A stretch of DNA of 64,000 nt from Aquabacterium sp. CECT 9606 (GCF_918741295.1 NZ_CAKKNB010000003.1:434001-498000); one strand, 5' to 3'. Shown: positions 8,110-16,842, numbered from the stretch's first letter. Numbers and translations are program-made. Notes: generated by a model not told the origin, from the sequence alone.

Positions 8110-8706
8110 ATGAAAAAAATCATCCTGGCCACCCTTCTGACCGGCGCCGTTGCCTTGCCTGCCATGGCCGCGCTCAAGGAAGGCGACACCGCCCCCGACT
8201 TCAAGGCCCAGGCCTCGCTGGCGGGCAAGGCCTTCAATTACTCGCTGAAAGACAGCTTGAAGAAAGGTCCGGTGGTGGTCTACTTTTACCCCGCTGCCTA
8301 CACCGGCGGCTGCAACATCCAGGCCCACACCTTTGCCGTCCACCATGACAAATTCACCGCCGCTGGCGCAAGCGTCATCGGTGTCTCGCTGGACGACATT
8401 GCGCGGCTGAATGAGTTCTCGGCTGATCCCGACTATTGCGCCGGCAAAGTGGCCGTGGCCTCGGACGCCGACGGCAAGATCGCCAAATCCTTTGACCTGA
8501 ATGTGCGGGATGCCGCCCCTGGCAAGAAGGACAGCCGAGGCAAGGACATCGACCATGGCTTTGCAGAACGCACGACCTACATCGTGACCCCCGATGGCCG
8601 CATCGCCGCCACCTTGGGTGGCCTGGCCCCCGAAGCCAATGTGAACCAGGCCCTTGAAACCGTGCAGAAGCTGGCCGCCGCCAAGCCTTCCGCCAAGAAG
8701 CTGTGA
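8110..8706 (+). CDS. Periplasmic peroxiredoxin (AhpC/TSA, Bcp-like)
   Basis: The 198-residue protein has a signal peptide cleaved near AMAA-LKEGD. The thioredoxin-fold motif YPAAYTGGC puts the peroxidatic Cys at 68, within the family pattern PxxxTxxC (P61, T65, C68). A second Cys at 110 (DPDYC) may resolve the disulfide. It would reduce peroxides in the periplasm; the reductant is unknown, though nearby cytochromes suggest a redox-stress theme. ATG 8110 follows the di-haem cytochrome gene by 42 bp. Most Bcp relatives are cytoplasmic, so the export signal is notable. Confidence 0.83.
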   Translation: MKKIILATLLTGAVALPAMAALKEGDTAPDFKAQASLAGKAFNYSLKDSLKKGPVVVYFYPAAYTGGCNIQAHTFAVHHDKFTAAGASVIGVSLDDIARLNEFSADPDYCAGKVAVASDADGKIAKSFDLNVRDAAPGKKDSRGKDIDHGFAERTTYIVTPDGRIAATLGGLAPEANVNQALETVQKLAAAKPSAKKL

Positions 8707-8720
8707 TCGGAGACCACGCC

Positions 8721-9683
8721 ATGCTGAAACCCACACGCATCCTCCTGGCCATCCTGGGCGCCTGGGCCTTGGCAACCTCGGCGCAAGCCCAAGAGGTCAC
8801 CCCCGCCATTGCCGGCGTCGTGAATGCCGGCACCAAGGTCGAGCTGATCAAGGAAGGCTTCAACGGCACCGAAGGCCCAGTGGCCTTGCCCGATGGCACC
8901 TTCGCCTTCACCGAGACCACTGCCAACCGGATCACCCGCATTGCCGCCGATGGCAGCACATCGACTTTCCTGGACAACAGCAACGGCTCGAATGGCCTGG
9001 GCTTCACGGCCAATGGCGATTTGTACGCCGTGCAGGTGCTCAAGCCACGCGTGGGCATCGTCTACCCGCCCGACAAAGCCAAGGTGCTGGTCGAGCAGTT
9101 CGAGGGCAAGGCCTTTGGCAGGCCCAATGACCTGGTGGTGACGCCGCAAGGCACCGTCTACTTCACCGACTCAGGCGCGGCGCCCAACGCCCAACCCAAG
9201 CCAGACCCCGCCACGGTGAACAAGCCCGCGGTCTACCAGATCACACCCACCGGAGAGGTCAGGCGGCTGGCCAATGACATCGAGCGCCCCAATGGCATCC
9301 AGTTGAGCCCTGACAACAAGGTGCTGTACGTGGCCAACACCGCGGGCGAGCACGTGCTGGCCTTCGACATCGCGGCCGATGGCTCCGTCGGCCCACGCAG
9401 AAACTTCGCCAAGCTCGAAGGCTGGCGCAAGACCGATACAGGCACCAGCAGTGGAGCCGACGGCCTGGCCGTAGATGCCAAAGGCAGGGTGTACGTGGCC
9501 TCCTCTGCCGGTATCCAGGTCTTCTCTAACCAGGGAGAAGCGCTGGGCACCATCCCCTTGCCCAAGGCGCCGCAGAACCTGGCTTTCGCGGGCCCGGACA
9601 AGAAGACCTTGTACGTCGTCGGGCGTGGCTCGGCCTACAAGATCGCTGTGCTCACCCCCGGTGTGGCGGGTCGGGCGAAATAA
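8721..9683 (+). CDS. Exported SMP-30/gluconolactonase-like beta-propeller
   Basis: The 320-residue protein has a signal peptide (to about ATSAQAQ) followed by SMP-30/gluconolactonase-type repeats: NGTEGPVALPDGTFAFTET, GRPNDLVVTPQGTVYFTDSG and ERPNGIQLSPDNKVLYVAN. These segments carry the metal-site acid and asparagines expected in this family, which hydrolyses lactones or esters. ATG 8721 is chosen over an upstream in-frame GTG because GGAG lies 8-9 nt before it and the signal peptide starts there. It follows the peroxiredoxin gene by 14 bp. A periplasmic lactonase is plausible; the substrate is not visible. Confidence 0.84.
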   Translation: MLKPTRILLAILGAWALATSAQAQEVTPAIAGVVNAGTKVELIKEGFNGTEGPVALPDGTFAFTETTANRITRIAADGSTSTFLDNSNGSNGLGFTANGDLYAVQVLKPRVGIVYPPDKAKVLVEQFEGKAFGRPNDLVVTPQGTVYFTDSGAAPNAQPKPDPATVNKPAVYQITPTGEVRRLANDIERPNGIQLSPDNKVLYVANTAGEHVLAFDIAADGSVGPRRNFAKLEGWRKTDTGTSSGADGLAVDAKGRVYVASSAGIQVFSNQGEALGTIPLPKAPQNLAFAGPDKKTLYVVGRGSAYKIAVLTPGVAGRAK

Positions 9684-9709
9684 CCACTCAGAGACAAAAA
9701 AGGAAACTG

Positions 9710-10189
9710 ATGAACAAGCGCATCAAACACATCGCGGCGTCGGCCGTGGCGGCATCCCTGCTGGCGGCATCTGCCCTTGCCTTGGCCCAACAGGCCCCCA
9801 AGCCTGAGACACTGATCAAGTGGCGTCAATCCGCCTTCCAGGTCGTGGCCTGGAACTCGGGGCGGATCAAGGCCAGCATCGACGGCCAATACAACAAGGA
9901 AGAAGTGATCAAGGCGGCCAACACCATCGCCGCGATCTCAGGCTCGGGCCTGGGCTCCTTGTTCGCGCCGGGCACCGAGCAAGGCAAGGGCTGGCATGAG
10001 ACCACAGCCAAGCCTGAGTTGTTCAAGAACAGCGCGCGCTTTGCAGAGCTGGGCGGCAACTTCAACAAGGAAGCCGTGGAGCTGACCAAGGTGGCCGCCA
10101 CTGGCGATGTGGCCTCCGTGAAAGAACAGTTCGGCAAGCTCAGCCGCACCTGCAAAGCCTGCCACGACGACTTCAAGTCCAAGGACTGA
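9710..10189 (+). CDS. Cytochrome c'
   Basis: The 159-residue protein has a signal peptide (to about ALALAQQ) and the cytochrome c' layout: an N-terminal helix with IKWRQSAF, a middle helix and the C-terminal haem motif CKACH at 148-152 followed by DDFKSKD. Cytochromes c' are periplasmic four-helix-bundle haem proteins that bind NO or CO and may guard against nitrosative stress. The gene lies 26 bp after the SMP-30-like gene and just before a decayed copy of a similar gene. Confidence 0.9.
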   Translation: MNKRIKHIAASAVAASLLAASALALAQQAPKPETLIKWRQSAFQVVAWNSGRIKASIDGQYNKEEVIKAANTIAAISGSGLGSLFAPGTEQGKGWHETTAKPELFKNSARFAELGGNFNKEAVELTKVAATGDVASVKEQFGKLSRTCKACHDDFKSKD

Positions 10190-10197
10190 GGGAGCCA

Positions 10198-10419
10198 TGC
10201 CCACCATGAACAATCGCTTCACGAAGCTGTTCGCCAGGCTGCTGTCCACCGGGGCCCAGCTACCGCTTTCGCCAACTGGCCATCGCGCTGGGCGCTGAGG
10301 CGGCCGAGCTGGCCAAGGTGGCTGATGGCGGCGGCGACCTGCCCGCGGTGAAAGTCCAGTACGCCAAGGTCACACGCACGTGCAAGGCCTGCCACGACGA
10401 CTACCGCGCCAAGAACTGA
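10198..10419 (+). pseudogene. Decayed cytochrome c' gene (frameshift and internal deletion)
   Basis: An ATG at 10198 opens a frame beginning MPTMNNRFTKLFARLLSTG that stops at about 10300. A second frame from about 10257 to TGA 10417-10419 reads RFRQLAIALGAEAAELAKV and ends in CKACHDDYRAKN, clearly homologous to the end of the intact cytochrome c' just upstream (CKACHDDFKSKD). No start codon serves the second frame and most of the middle of a cytochrome c' is missing. The simplest reading is a tandem duplicate that lost an internal segment and the reading frame. An assembly error is possible but would not restore the missing length. Confidence 0.75.
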
Positions 10420-10460
10420 GCGCCCTTCCCTTCAGACAAAAAACCTGTTCGAGAACCCAA

Positions 10461-11174
10461 ATGCATTCTTCCAAAAAAATTCAGGCCGCCACCTGGTTGT
10501 GCGCCGCCATGGCCACCTTGTCATGCGCACAGCACGCTTCGGCGCAAGCCGTCACAACACCGGCAACAACGGCCCCCAAGCCACCGTTGAGCTTTTTCAT
10601 CACCAGTGAAGGCCTGGGCAAAGGCGCCGACCTGGGCGGACTGGCCGGTGCCGACGCACACTGCCAGAAGCTCGCCACGGCGGCCGGCGCTGGTGGCAAA
10701 ACCTGGCGCGCCTACCTGAGCACCCAAGCCACGAAGGACCAACCCGCCGTCAATGCCCGTGACCGCATTGGCACGGGCCCATGGCACAACACCCGGGGCG
10801 CTGTCGTGGCCAAAGACCTGGCCCACCTGCATGGCGACACCCTGGACGCCGCGCGCCTTGGCAACAACCTGAGCTGGGCCACCGCCTTCACCGAGAAGAA
10901 CGAGCCCGTCAAGCGCGCAGGCGACAAGCCCAACGAGCATGACATCCTCACAGGTTCATTGCCGGATGGCCGGGCCTTCGACGACGCCGCCGACCACACC
11001 TGCAAAAACTTCACCAGCAGCGCGGCCGATGGCTCGGCCCAGGTCGGCCACTTTGACCGCACGGGCGGTGGCAACACCTCCTGGAACTCGACCCACGCCA
11101 GCAAGGGTTGCGGCCAGGAGAACCTGGTGAGCACCGGTGGCGCAGGCTTGTTCTACTGCTTCGCCAGCAACTGA
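10461..11174 (+). CDS. Secreted DUF1554-like (endostatin/lectin-like fold) protein
   Basis: The 237-residue protein has a signal peptide (to about HASAQA), a short Thr/Pro/Ala linker and one compact domain starting LSFFITSEGLGKGADLGGL with GADAHCQKLA. This opening, the paired cysteines and the later WNSTHASKGC/FYCF segments resemble DUF1554 proteins, known from Leptospira surface proteins and many environmental bacteria. The function here is unknown; a binding role outside the cytoplasm is the best guess. ATG 10461 starts the signal peptide directly. It follows the cytochrome c' remnant by 41 bp. Confidence 0.65.
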   Translation: MHSSKKIQAATWLCAAMATLSCAQHASAQAVTTPATTAPKPPLSFFITSEGLGKGADLGGLAGADAHCQKLATAAGAGGKTWRAYLSTQATKDQPAVNARDRIGTGPWHNTRGAVVAKDLAHLHGDTLDAARLGNNLSWATAFTEKNEPVKRAGDKPNEHDILTGSLPDGRAFDDAADHTCKNFTSSAADGSAQVGHFDRTGGGNTSWNSTHASKGCGQENLVSTGGAGLFYCFASN

Positions 11175-11233
11175 TTTCTCAAGTCTCTCCGGTTGAAGAT
11201 GCAGCGAGCCCACAGCTGGCTGCATGTGGTTAC

Positions 11234-11254
11234 AAGGACTTCTGGCAGGTCCTT
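11234..11254. other. Inverted repeat in the leader of the solute-binding-like gene
   Basis: Arms AAGGAC and GTCCTT (6 bp) flank a 9-nt loop in the 111-bp gap between the DUF1554-like gene and the next gene. No T-run follows. It could be an operator or a transcript hairpin. Confidence 0.3.
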
Positions 11255-11285
11255 AAGATCGCCGCTCACTTCAATAGGAGAACGC

Positions 11286-12329
11286 ATGAGAATCAATGGA
11301 GTTTTGAACAAAGCAGCCTGGGCACTGGTCATGACCGCGGGTGCCGCGAGCACCCAGGCTGCACAGAAGGTCTGCGTGTTCGACATCCTGGGCGCCAGCG
11401 GCGACGCCTTCAACATGGCCAAGGACTACGGCCTGGCCATGCAAAAGCAAGGCGTGACGCTGGAGCTCAAGGCCTACACCAATGAAGGCGTGGCCACGGA
11501 AGATTTCCGGGCAGGCCAATGCGATGCCCTGCTGGCCAGTGCTTTTCGCACACGCCAGTTCAACACCGTCTCGGGTGCGATCGACACGCTCGGATCGACC
11601 ACCATGATCAAGAACGGCAAGATCGACATGGCGGCCAGCTATGACGTCGTCCGCAAAGTCATCCAGACTTACGCTTCGCCCCAGGCCGCCAAGCTGATGG
11701 TCCAGGGCAACTACGAAATCGGAGGCATCTTTCCCTTCGGCGCGGCCTACCCCGTCATCAACGACCGCAGCATCACCACGGTCGAAGCACTGGCAGGCAA
11801 GAAGATCGCCGCGTTTGATCATGACAAGGCCCAGGCCCTGATGATTCAACGCGTGGGTGGCCAGCCCGTCTCTGCCGACATCAGCAACTTTGCCGCCAAG
11901 TTCAACAACGGCAGCGTTGACATGATTGCCGCGCCCAGCCTGGCCTACAAGCCGCTGGAGCTGCAAAAAGGCATTGGCGCCAAGGGTGGCATCGCCCGCT
12001 TCCCGATCATGATCCTGACCTACCAGTTGGTGCTCAACCAAGCCAAGTTCCCGGCAGGCTTTGGTGAGAAGTCGCGCAACCACTGGCTCGGCGAGTTCGA
12101 CCGCGCCATGAGCATGATCAAGAACGCAGACGCCGGCATCCCGGCCGCCGCCTGGATCGACCTGCCCCCTGAGAATGCCCAGAAGTACAACCTGATGCTG
12201 CGCGAATCACGCCTGGACATCGCCTCCAAGGGCATTTACGACGCCCAGGGCTTGAAGGTCATCAAGAAGGTGCGCTGCTCAATGAACGCCGCTGACGCGG
12301 AGTGCACCACCAAGTCGGAAGAAGGCTGA
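11286..12329 (+). CDS. Periplasmic solute-binding-like protein (AdeT/TRAP-like)
   Basis: The 347-residue protein has a signal peptide (to about ASTQAAQ) and a periplasmic binding-protein-like body starting KVCVFDILGASGDAFNMAKD. It resembles the putative solute-binding proteins sometimes named AdeT, related to TRAP-type receptors, but no cognate membrane permease is next to it. Cysteines near both ends may form disulfides. TAGGAG lies 6-7 nt before ATG 11286, so this start is well supported. It is the last + strand gene of the redox cluster and converges on the ccm operon. The ligand is unknown. Confidence 0.6.
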   Translation: MRINGVLNKAAWALVMTAGAASTQAAQKVCVFDILGASGDAFNMAKDYGLAMQKQGVTLELKAYTNEGVATEDFRAGQCDALLASAFRTRQFNTVSGAIDTLGSTTMIKNGKIDMAASYDVVRKVIQTYASPQAAKLMVQGNYEIGGIFPFGAAYPVINDRSITTVEALAGKKIAAFDHDKAQALMIQRVGGQPVSADISNFAAKFNNGSVDMIAAPSLAYKPLELQKGIGAKGGIARFPIMILTYQLVLNQAKFPAGFGEKSRNHWLGEFDRAMSMIKNADAGIPAAAWIDLPPENAQKYNLMLRESRLDIASKGIYDAQGLKVIKKVRCSMNAADAECTTKSEEG

Positions 12330-12345
12330 TCCAGTGATGGCCGCC

Positions 12346-13254
12346 TCAACGGGCTGCCGCTTTTGGGGCTGCCTGCTGGCCAGCCGACAGGGCTTCGGCC
12401 TTGTCGATGCTGGCGGCGATTGAGCGTGCCATGTCTGAATCCGGAGGCGCCAGCGCCAGGATCTTGCGCCAGGGCGTGACCGCCTTGGCGTAGTCATGGC
12501 GCTCAAAGGCAGCACTGCCCGCCAGCGCCAAGGCCTGCAGATTGCCCGGATCGATCTCCAGGGCGCGGTTGATGATCCGCTCTGGCTCGCCAGACAGGCT
12601 TTGCCCGGAGCTCATGGCCAGGGTCACGGCGTAGTCCACCATCGCCGCTGAATCGTTGGGCATCAGTTTCAGCAGGTGTTGATACGCATCCACAGCCTGG
12701 TCAAAGCGCCGCAGTGTTTCGTAAGACTTGGCCAACATGCGCCAGCCGTTGGCATCGTCCGGCTTGGCCTTGAGCTTCTCAGCAAGGCGGGCCACCATGG
12801 CTTCGATCTGTTCTGCCGTGACCTGGCCACCTGCGGCCGCATCCCCCATGGGCTGGTTGCTCGTTGCAGAATGCGCCGCGCTGGCCACGTTCAAGCCCTG
12901 CGGTGTGCCCACTGCCCGATAGGCCGACACGGCCACCAATGACACGAGGACCACCACCGCCAATGCGGACCAGTGCTGCCGAAGATTGGCCTGCAGCCTC
13001 GCAGGCGCCGCGTGAACATCCTGAGCAACACGGAGTTCCAACTCATGCCGGGCACTTTGGTGAGCCTGCGCGTCAATGGTGCCGGCTTGCAAGTCGGCAT
13101 CCAGTTCTCGCAGTTGGTCACGCAGAACCTGCAGGTTCAATGCGCCGCTTGACACATCACTGCCTGATGACACGCCGGTGCGCAGCAAGGGCGGCAGCAC
13201 GAACAGCAAAGCCATGGCGAGCATGGCTGCCGCTGAAGCATAGAAGGCCATCAT
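12346..13254 (-). CDS. ccmI: Cytochrome c biogenesis protein CcmI (TPR chaperone)
   Basis: The 302-residue protein has an N-terminal membrane helix, a cytoplasmic loop, a second helix (about residues 90-112, WSALAVVVLVSLVAVSAYRA) and a periplasmic TPR region from about 130 on (AEKLKAKPDDANGWRMLAKS; LEIDPGNLQALALAGSAAF). CcmI holds unfolded apocytochrome c for haem ligation by CcmF/CcmH. The gene overlaps ccmH by 4 bp and is the last of the ccm operon. Two adjacent ATG codons could start it. Confidence 0.88.
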   Translation of the reverse strand: MMAFYASAAAMLAMALLFVLPPLLRTGVSSGSDVSSGALNLQVLRDQLRELDADLQAGTIDAQAHQSARHELELRVAQDVHAAPARLQANLRQHWSALAVVVLVSLVAVSAYRAVGTPQGLNVASAAHSATSNQPMGDAAAGGQVTAEQIEAMVARLAEKLKAKPDDANGWRMLAKSYETLRRFDQAVDAYQHLLKLMPNDSAAMVDYAVTLAMSSGQSLSGEPERIINRALEIDPGNLQALALAGSAAFERHDYAKAVTPWRKILALAPPDSDMARSIAASIDKAEALSAGQQAAPKAAAR

Positions 13255-13721
13255 GGATGTTCTTTCCCCGCAGGACTACCGGCCAGCAAGGCCGCGGCCC
13301 GAGCCAGTTCGGTGTGGCTCAAAGGCTCTGCCGGCGTTGGCTTCTCACGTAACTTGAGCAACAAAAATGCAAGTCCGGACAACAGCAGCAGGAATGGCCC
13401 GAACCAAAGCGCCCAGGTGATGCCCTTGACCGGCGGGCGGTACAACACGAAGTCGCCATAACGTTCCACCATGTAATCCAACACCTCCTGGTCCGACTGG
13501 CCTTGCGCAAGCTTTTCCCGAACCTGGTTTTTCAGGTCGACGGCCAGGTCGGCGTGCGAATCGGCCAAGGTCTGGTTCTGGCAGACCAGGCAGCGCAGCT
13601 CTTCCGTCAGGTGTGTGACGCGCTGCTCAAACGCGGCGTCATCTTGGTCTGCCGCTTGCGCGACGCCCAATGCCAGCGCCAGGATCAGGCAGGCGGCGGG
13701 TCCGCGAAGGCGGTTAAGCAT
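13251..13721 (-). CDS. ccmH: Cytochrome c biogenesis protein CcmH
   Basis: The 156-residue protein has a signal/anchor sequence, then the CcmH redox motif LRCLVCQNQ (Cys44 and Cys47) and a C-terminal membrane helix around residues 100-122 (WALWFGPFLLLLSGLAFLLL). CcmH reduces the haem-binding cysteines of apocytochrome c. The family usually continues with YGDFVLYRPPVK, seen here at about 90-100. It overlaps ccmI and ccmG by a few bases, so translation is coupled. Confidence 0.94.
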   Translation of the reverse strand: MLNRLRGPAACLILALALGVAQAADQDDAAFEQRVTHLTEELRCLVCQNQTLADSHADLAVDLKNQVREKLAQGQSDQEVLDYMVERYGDFVLYRPPVKGITWALWFGPFLLLLSGLAFLLLKLREKPTPAEPLSHTELARAAALLAGSPAGKEHP

Positions 13722-14244
13722 GGCTCAACTCCTTGATCAAGGGCAGCAGCTTGCTGCGGATGACCTCTTCCGTGATCGGTCCGGTGTGCTTGAGGCGAAC
13801 CACGCCATGCTTGTCGATCACAAAGGTCTCTGGCACACCGTACACGCCATAGTCAATGCCGACGCGCCCGTCCAAATCAAACGCCGACACCTGGTAGGGG
13901 TTGCCAAACCGGCTCAGCCATTGCTGGCCATCGTGGCGCCCATCCTTGTAGTTCAAGCCCACGATCGGCACACCGGCCTGTTTGGAAAACGCGAGCAGCA
14001 CCGGGTGTTCTTCGCGGCATGAGGTGCACCACGATGCCCACACGTTCAACAGCCAGACCTGGCCTTGCATGTCGCGGGGGCTGAAGCTTTTCTGGGGCGA
14101 CTCCAACTGCGTGAGCGTGAAGGCGGGCGCGGCTTTGCCAATGAAGGGTGACGGAATCTCTTGCGGATCGCGCTGAAGGCCAACACCCAGGAACACCAGG
14201 AGGATCAGAAAAATGCCCAGCGGCCAAAGAAAACGCTTGCTCAT
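13714..14244 (-). CDS. ccmG: Thiol:disulfide interchange protein CcmG/DsbE
   Basis: The 176-residue protein has one N-terminal membrane anchor (about 5-23) and a periplasmic thioredoxin domain with the active site WCTSC (Cys73, Cys76) and the cis-Pro region YGVYGVPETFVID. CcmG passes reductant to CcmH or the apocytochrome. It overlaps both ccmF and ccmH by a few bases. Confidence 0.93.
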   Translation of the reverse strand: MSKRFLWPLGIFLILLVFLGVGLQRDPQEIPSPFIGKAAPAFTLTQLESPQKSFSPRDMQGQVWLLNVWASWCTSCREEHPVLLAFSKQAGVPIVGLNYKDGRHDGQQWLSRFGNPYQVSAFDLDGRVGIDYGVYGVPETFVIDKHGVVRLKHTGPITEEVIRSKLLPLIKELSHA

Positions 14245-16199
14245 GCAGACCTCATGCTTTTCTGGCGCGAGGCCAGGCGGTAGCGCTTGTCAGAGGCGGC
14301 CAGGAAACCGCCCAGGGCCATGATCAGCGCCCCGGCCCAGATCCCGCTGACGAAGGGCTTGTGCTGCACCCTCACCTGCCAGGCCCCACCCTTGGTCGAA
14401 TCACCGATGGACACGTACAGGTCGCGGGTCAGGCTGCGGTCAATGGCCGCCTCGGTCATGGGCATTTGCTGCGCGGTGTAGATGCGTTTTTCGGGGTGCA
14501 TGGCCGCCACGATCTGGCCGTGCTGGCTCACCTCGAACGTGCCCCGTGCCGCGATGTAGTTGGGCCCATCGATTTGCTTCAACCCCGTGAAGACTAAGGT
14601 GTAGGCGCCAGCATTGACGCTGTCGCCCGGGCGCAAACTGGCGTCTTGCGAGGTCTCGAGCCCTTTGACCAAAGTGACCCCCACGACGAACACGCCAATG
14701 CCCGCATGCGCAACGATCATCCCCCAATAGCTGCGAGGCTGGCGCCTGATGCGTTGGATGAGCGAAGTGCCTTGCGAGGCATGGCGCAAACGTTGAATCA
14801 GGTGCGATGCCGTGCTCAGCACCACCCAGAAGGCCAAGGTGATGCCCAGAACCACCATGGGCGAGAACTTCAAGACCAAGGCTGCCACGGCCGCGACCAC
14901 CAGCACACCCAGCGCCAGCCAGCGCAAGCGCACCAGCAATTGTTTGACAGAGGCGTTCTTCCAGGACACGAACGGCCCCACGGCGATCAGCACCAGCACC
15001 GGGATCATCAAAGGCACGAACACGGCCTCGAAATAAGGCGGGCCCACGGAGATCTTGCCCAGCTGCAAGGCGTCGATGATCAACGGGTACAGGGTGCCCA
15101 ACAGCACGGTGCCGGCAGCCACCAACAACAACACATTGTTCACCAGGAGCATCGACTCGCGCGAGAACAAACCGAACTTACCCCCCAGCCCCACCTTGGG
15201 CGCACGCCAGGCGAACAGCGCCAGGGAGCCCCCGATCACGATGGCCAGGAAGATCAGGATGAACAGGCCGCGCCGCGGGTCGGTCGCAAAAGCATGCACC
15301 GAGGTCAACACGCCCGAGCGAACAAGGAAAGTGCCCAGCAAAGACAAGGAGAACGCCAGGATCGCCAGCAACACCGTCCAGTTCTTGAAGCTGCCGCGCT
15401 TTTCAGTCACCGCCAGCGAATGGATCAAGGCGGTGCCCACCAGCCAAGGCATGAAGGAGGCGTTCTCAACCGCGTCCCAGAACCACCAACCGCCCCAGCC
15501 CAGCTCGTAATAGGCCCAGAAGCTGCCCATGAAGATGCCCAAGGTCAGGAACATCCAGGCGACCAAGGTCCAGGGCCGTGACCACCGCGCCCAGGCGGCA
15601 TCGAGTTGCCCACCCAGCAAAGCTGCCACTGCAAAGCCGAAGGCCACGGAGAAGCCAACATAGCCCATGTACAGCAAGGGCGGGTGCACGATCATGCCCA
15701 GATCCTGAAGCAAGGGGTTCAGGTCACGGCCCTCGGCCAGCGCAGGCAACGTGCGGTCGAAGGGGTTGGATGTGAAGAGCATGAAGCACAGGAAGCCAAC
15801 GCTGATCAGGCCCATCACGCCCAGCACGCGGGCCAGCGTTTCAGCGGGCAACTGGCGGCTGAACAGCGCCACGGCCAAGGTCCACAAGGACAGGATCAGC
15901 ACCCACAGCAGCAATGAGCCCTCATGCCCGCCCCAGCTGGCCGCGATGCGGAAATGCACCGGCAGCAGCGAATTGGAATTGTTCGCCACGTAAGTCACCG
16001 AGAAATCGTTGCCCACGAAAGCGCAGACCAACGCGCCAAACGCCAGTGACACGAACAGGCATTGCCCCACCGCCGCTGGACGCGCGACGGCCATCCAGCG
16101 GGCGTTCTTCTTGAAAGCCCCGGCCAATGGCAGCAGGCCTTGAACCAGCGCCAGGCCCAAAGCCAGCATGAGGGCAAAGTTGCCCAGTTCGGGGATCAT
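14241..16199 (-). CDS. ccmF: Haem lyase subunit CcmF
   Basis: This 652-residue polytopic membrane protein is of normal family length. It has the SWGGHEGSLLLW segment near residue 89 and the WWD haem-handling domain WGGWWFWDAVENASFMPWL at about 235-253, with flanking histidines such as that in VHPPLLYMGY. CcmF with CcmH and CcmI ligates haem from CcmE to apocytochromes. The gene overlaps ccmE and ccmG by 4 bp. Confidence 0.95.
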   Translation of the reverse strand: MIPELGNFALMLALGLALVQGLLPLAGAFKKNARWMAVARPAAVGQCLFVSLAFGALVCAFVGNDFSVTYVANNSNSLLPVHFRIAASWGGHEGSLLLWVLILSLWTLAVALFSRQLPAETLARVLGVMGLISVGFLCFMLFTSNPFDRTLPALAEGRDLNPLLQDLGMIVHPPLLYMGYVGFSVAFGFAVAALLGGQLDAAWARWSRPWTLVAWMFLTLGIFMGSFWAYYELGWGGWWFWDAVENASFMPWLVGTALIHSLAVTEKRGSFKNWTVLLAILAFSLSLLGTFLVRSGVLTSVHAFATDPRRGLFILIFLAIVIGGSLALFAWRAPKVGLGGKFGLFSRESMLLVNNVLLLVAAGTVLLGTLYPLIIDALQLGKISVGPPYFEAVFVPLMIPVLVLIAVGPFVSWKNASVKQLLVRLRWLALGVLVVAAVAALVLKFSPMVVLGITLAFWVVLSTASHLIQRLRHASQGTSLIQRIRRQPRSYWGMIVAHAGIGVFVVGVTLVKGLETSQDASLRPGDSVNAGAYTLVFTGLKQIDGPNYIAARGTFEVSQHGQIVAAMHPEKRIYTAQQMPMTEAAIDRSLTRDLYVSIGDSTKGGAWQVRVQHKPFVSGIWAGALIMALGGFLAASDKRYRLASRQKSMRSA

Positions 16200-16651
16200 C
16201 GTCCGTCCTTTGCTTGCAGGGTGCTTGTTTGCTCGGCCTTCTTCAAGGCATAGGCCGCCTCAGGTGGCATGTAGTTCTCATCGTGCTTGGCCAGCACCTC
16301 ATCGGCCACGAACACCTTGCCTTCAGACAGCTTGCCCTGGGCCACCACGCCTTTGCCTTCTTTGAACAGATCGGGCAGCATGCCCCGGTAATGGACGGTC
16401 ACACGCTGTGCGGTGTCTGTCACCATGAAGCTGACGGTGACGCCATCGGTCTGTCGTTGCAGGCTGCCCTTCTCCACCATCCCACCCACCCGGAAGCTGT
16501 GGCCTTGCGGCGCCTCGCCCGCCAGGATTTGCGTCGGGGTGAAGAAGAACACCAGGTTCTTCTGAAATGCCGAGAGCACCAGCCAGGCCGCCAGGCTCAG
16601 CAGCAGCAGGCCCACGGCCACCAGCAGGAATCGCTTGTTGCGCGACTTCAT
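16196..16651 (-). CDS. ccmE: Haem chaperone CcmE
   Basis: The 151-residue protein has an N-terminal anchor (about 8-26) and a periplasmic OB-fold domain. The haem-attachment His123 and Tyr127 are present in VLAKHDENYMPP. CcmE covalently receives haem from CcmC and hands it to CcmF. It overlaps ccmF and ccmD by 4 bp. Confidence 0.95.
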   Translation of the reverse strand: MKSRNKRFLLVAVGLLLLSLAAWLVLSAFQKNLVFFFTPTQILAGEAPQGHSFRVGGMVEKGSLQRQTDGVTVSFMVTDTAQRVTVHYRGMLPDLFKEGKGVVAQGKLSEGKVFVADEVLAKHDENYMPPEAAYALKKAEQTSTLQAKDGR

Positions 16652-16842
16652 TGGGCCAGCGTTCGATCAGCTTGCTTGCGCACTGCCTGGGCCAGCAGCA
16701 ACTCGGCCTTGATGGCCTTGCTGCGCCAGGCCAGCTCGCTCACTTCGGCCAAGAGCACGGCGAACACCACGATCACCGAACCCCACACATACAGGCCATA
16801 GCCGCCCATCGAGAAGAAGTCGCTCCAGTTGTGCCAGATCAT
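16648..16842 (-). CDS. ccmD: Small membrane protein CcmD
   Basis: The 64-residue protein has one membrane helix (YGLYVWGSVIVVFAVLLAE) followed by a charged cytoplasmic tail with several Arg and Lys, as expected for CcmD. It helps release holo-CcmE from the CcmABC complex. It overlaps ccmC and ccmE by 4 bp, and its identity rests partly on its place between them. Confidence 0.9.
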   Translation of the reverse strand: MIWHNWSDFFSMGGYGLYVWGSVIVVFAVLLAEVSELAWRSKAIKAELLLAQAVRKQADRTLAQ

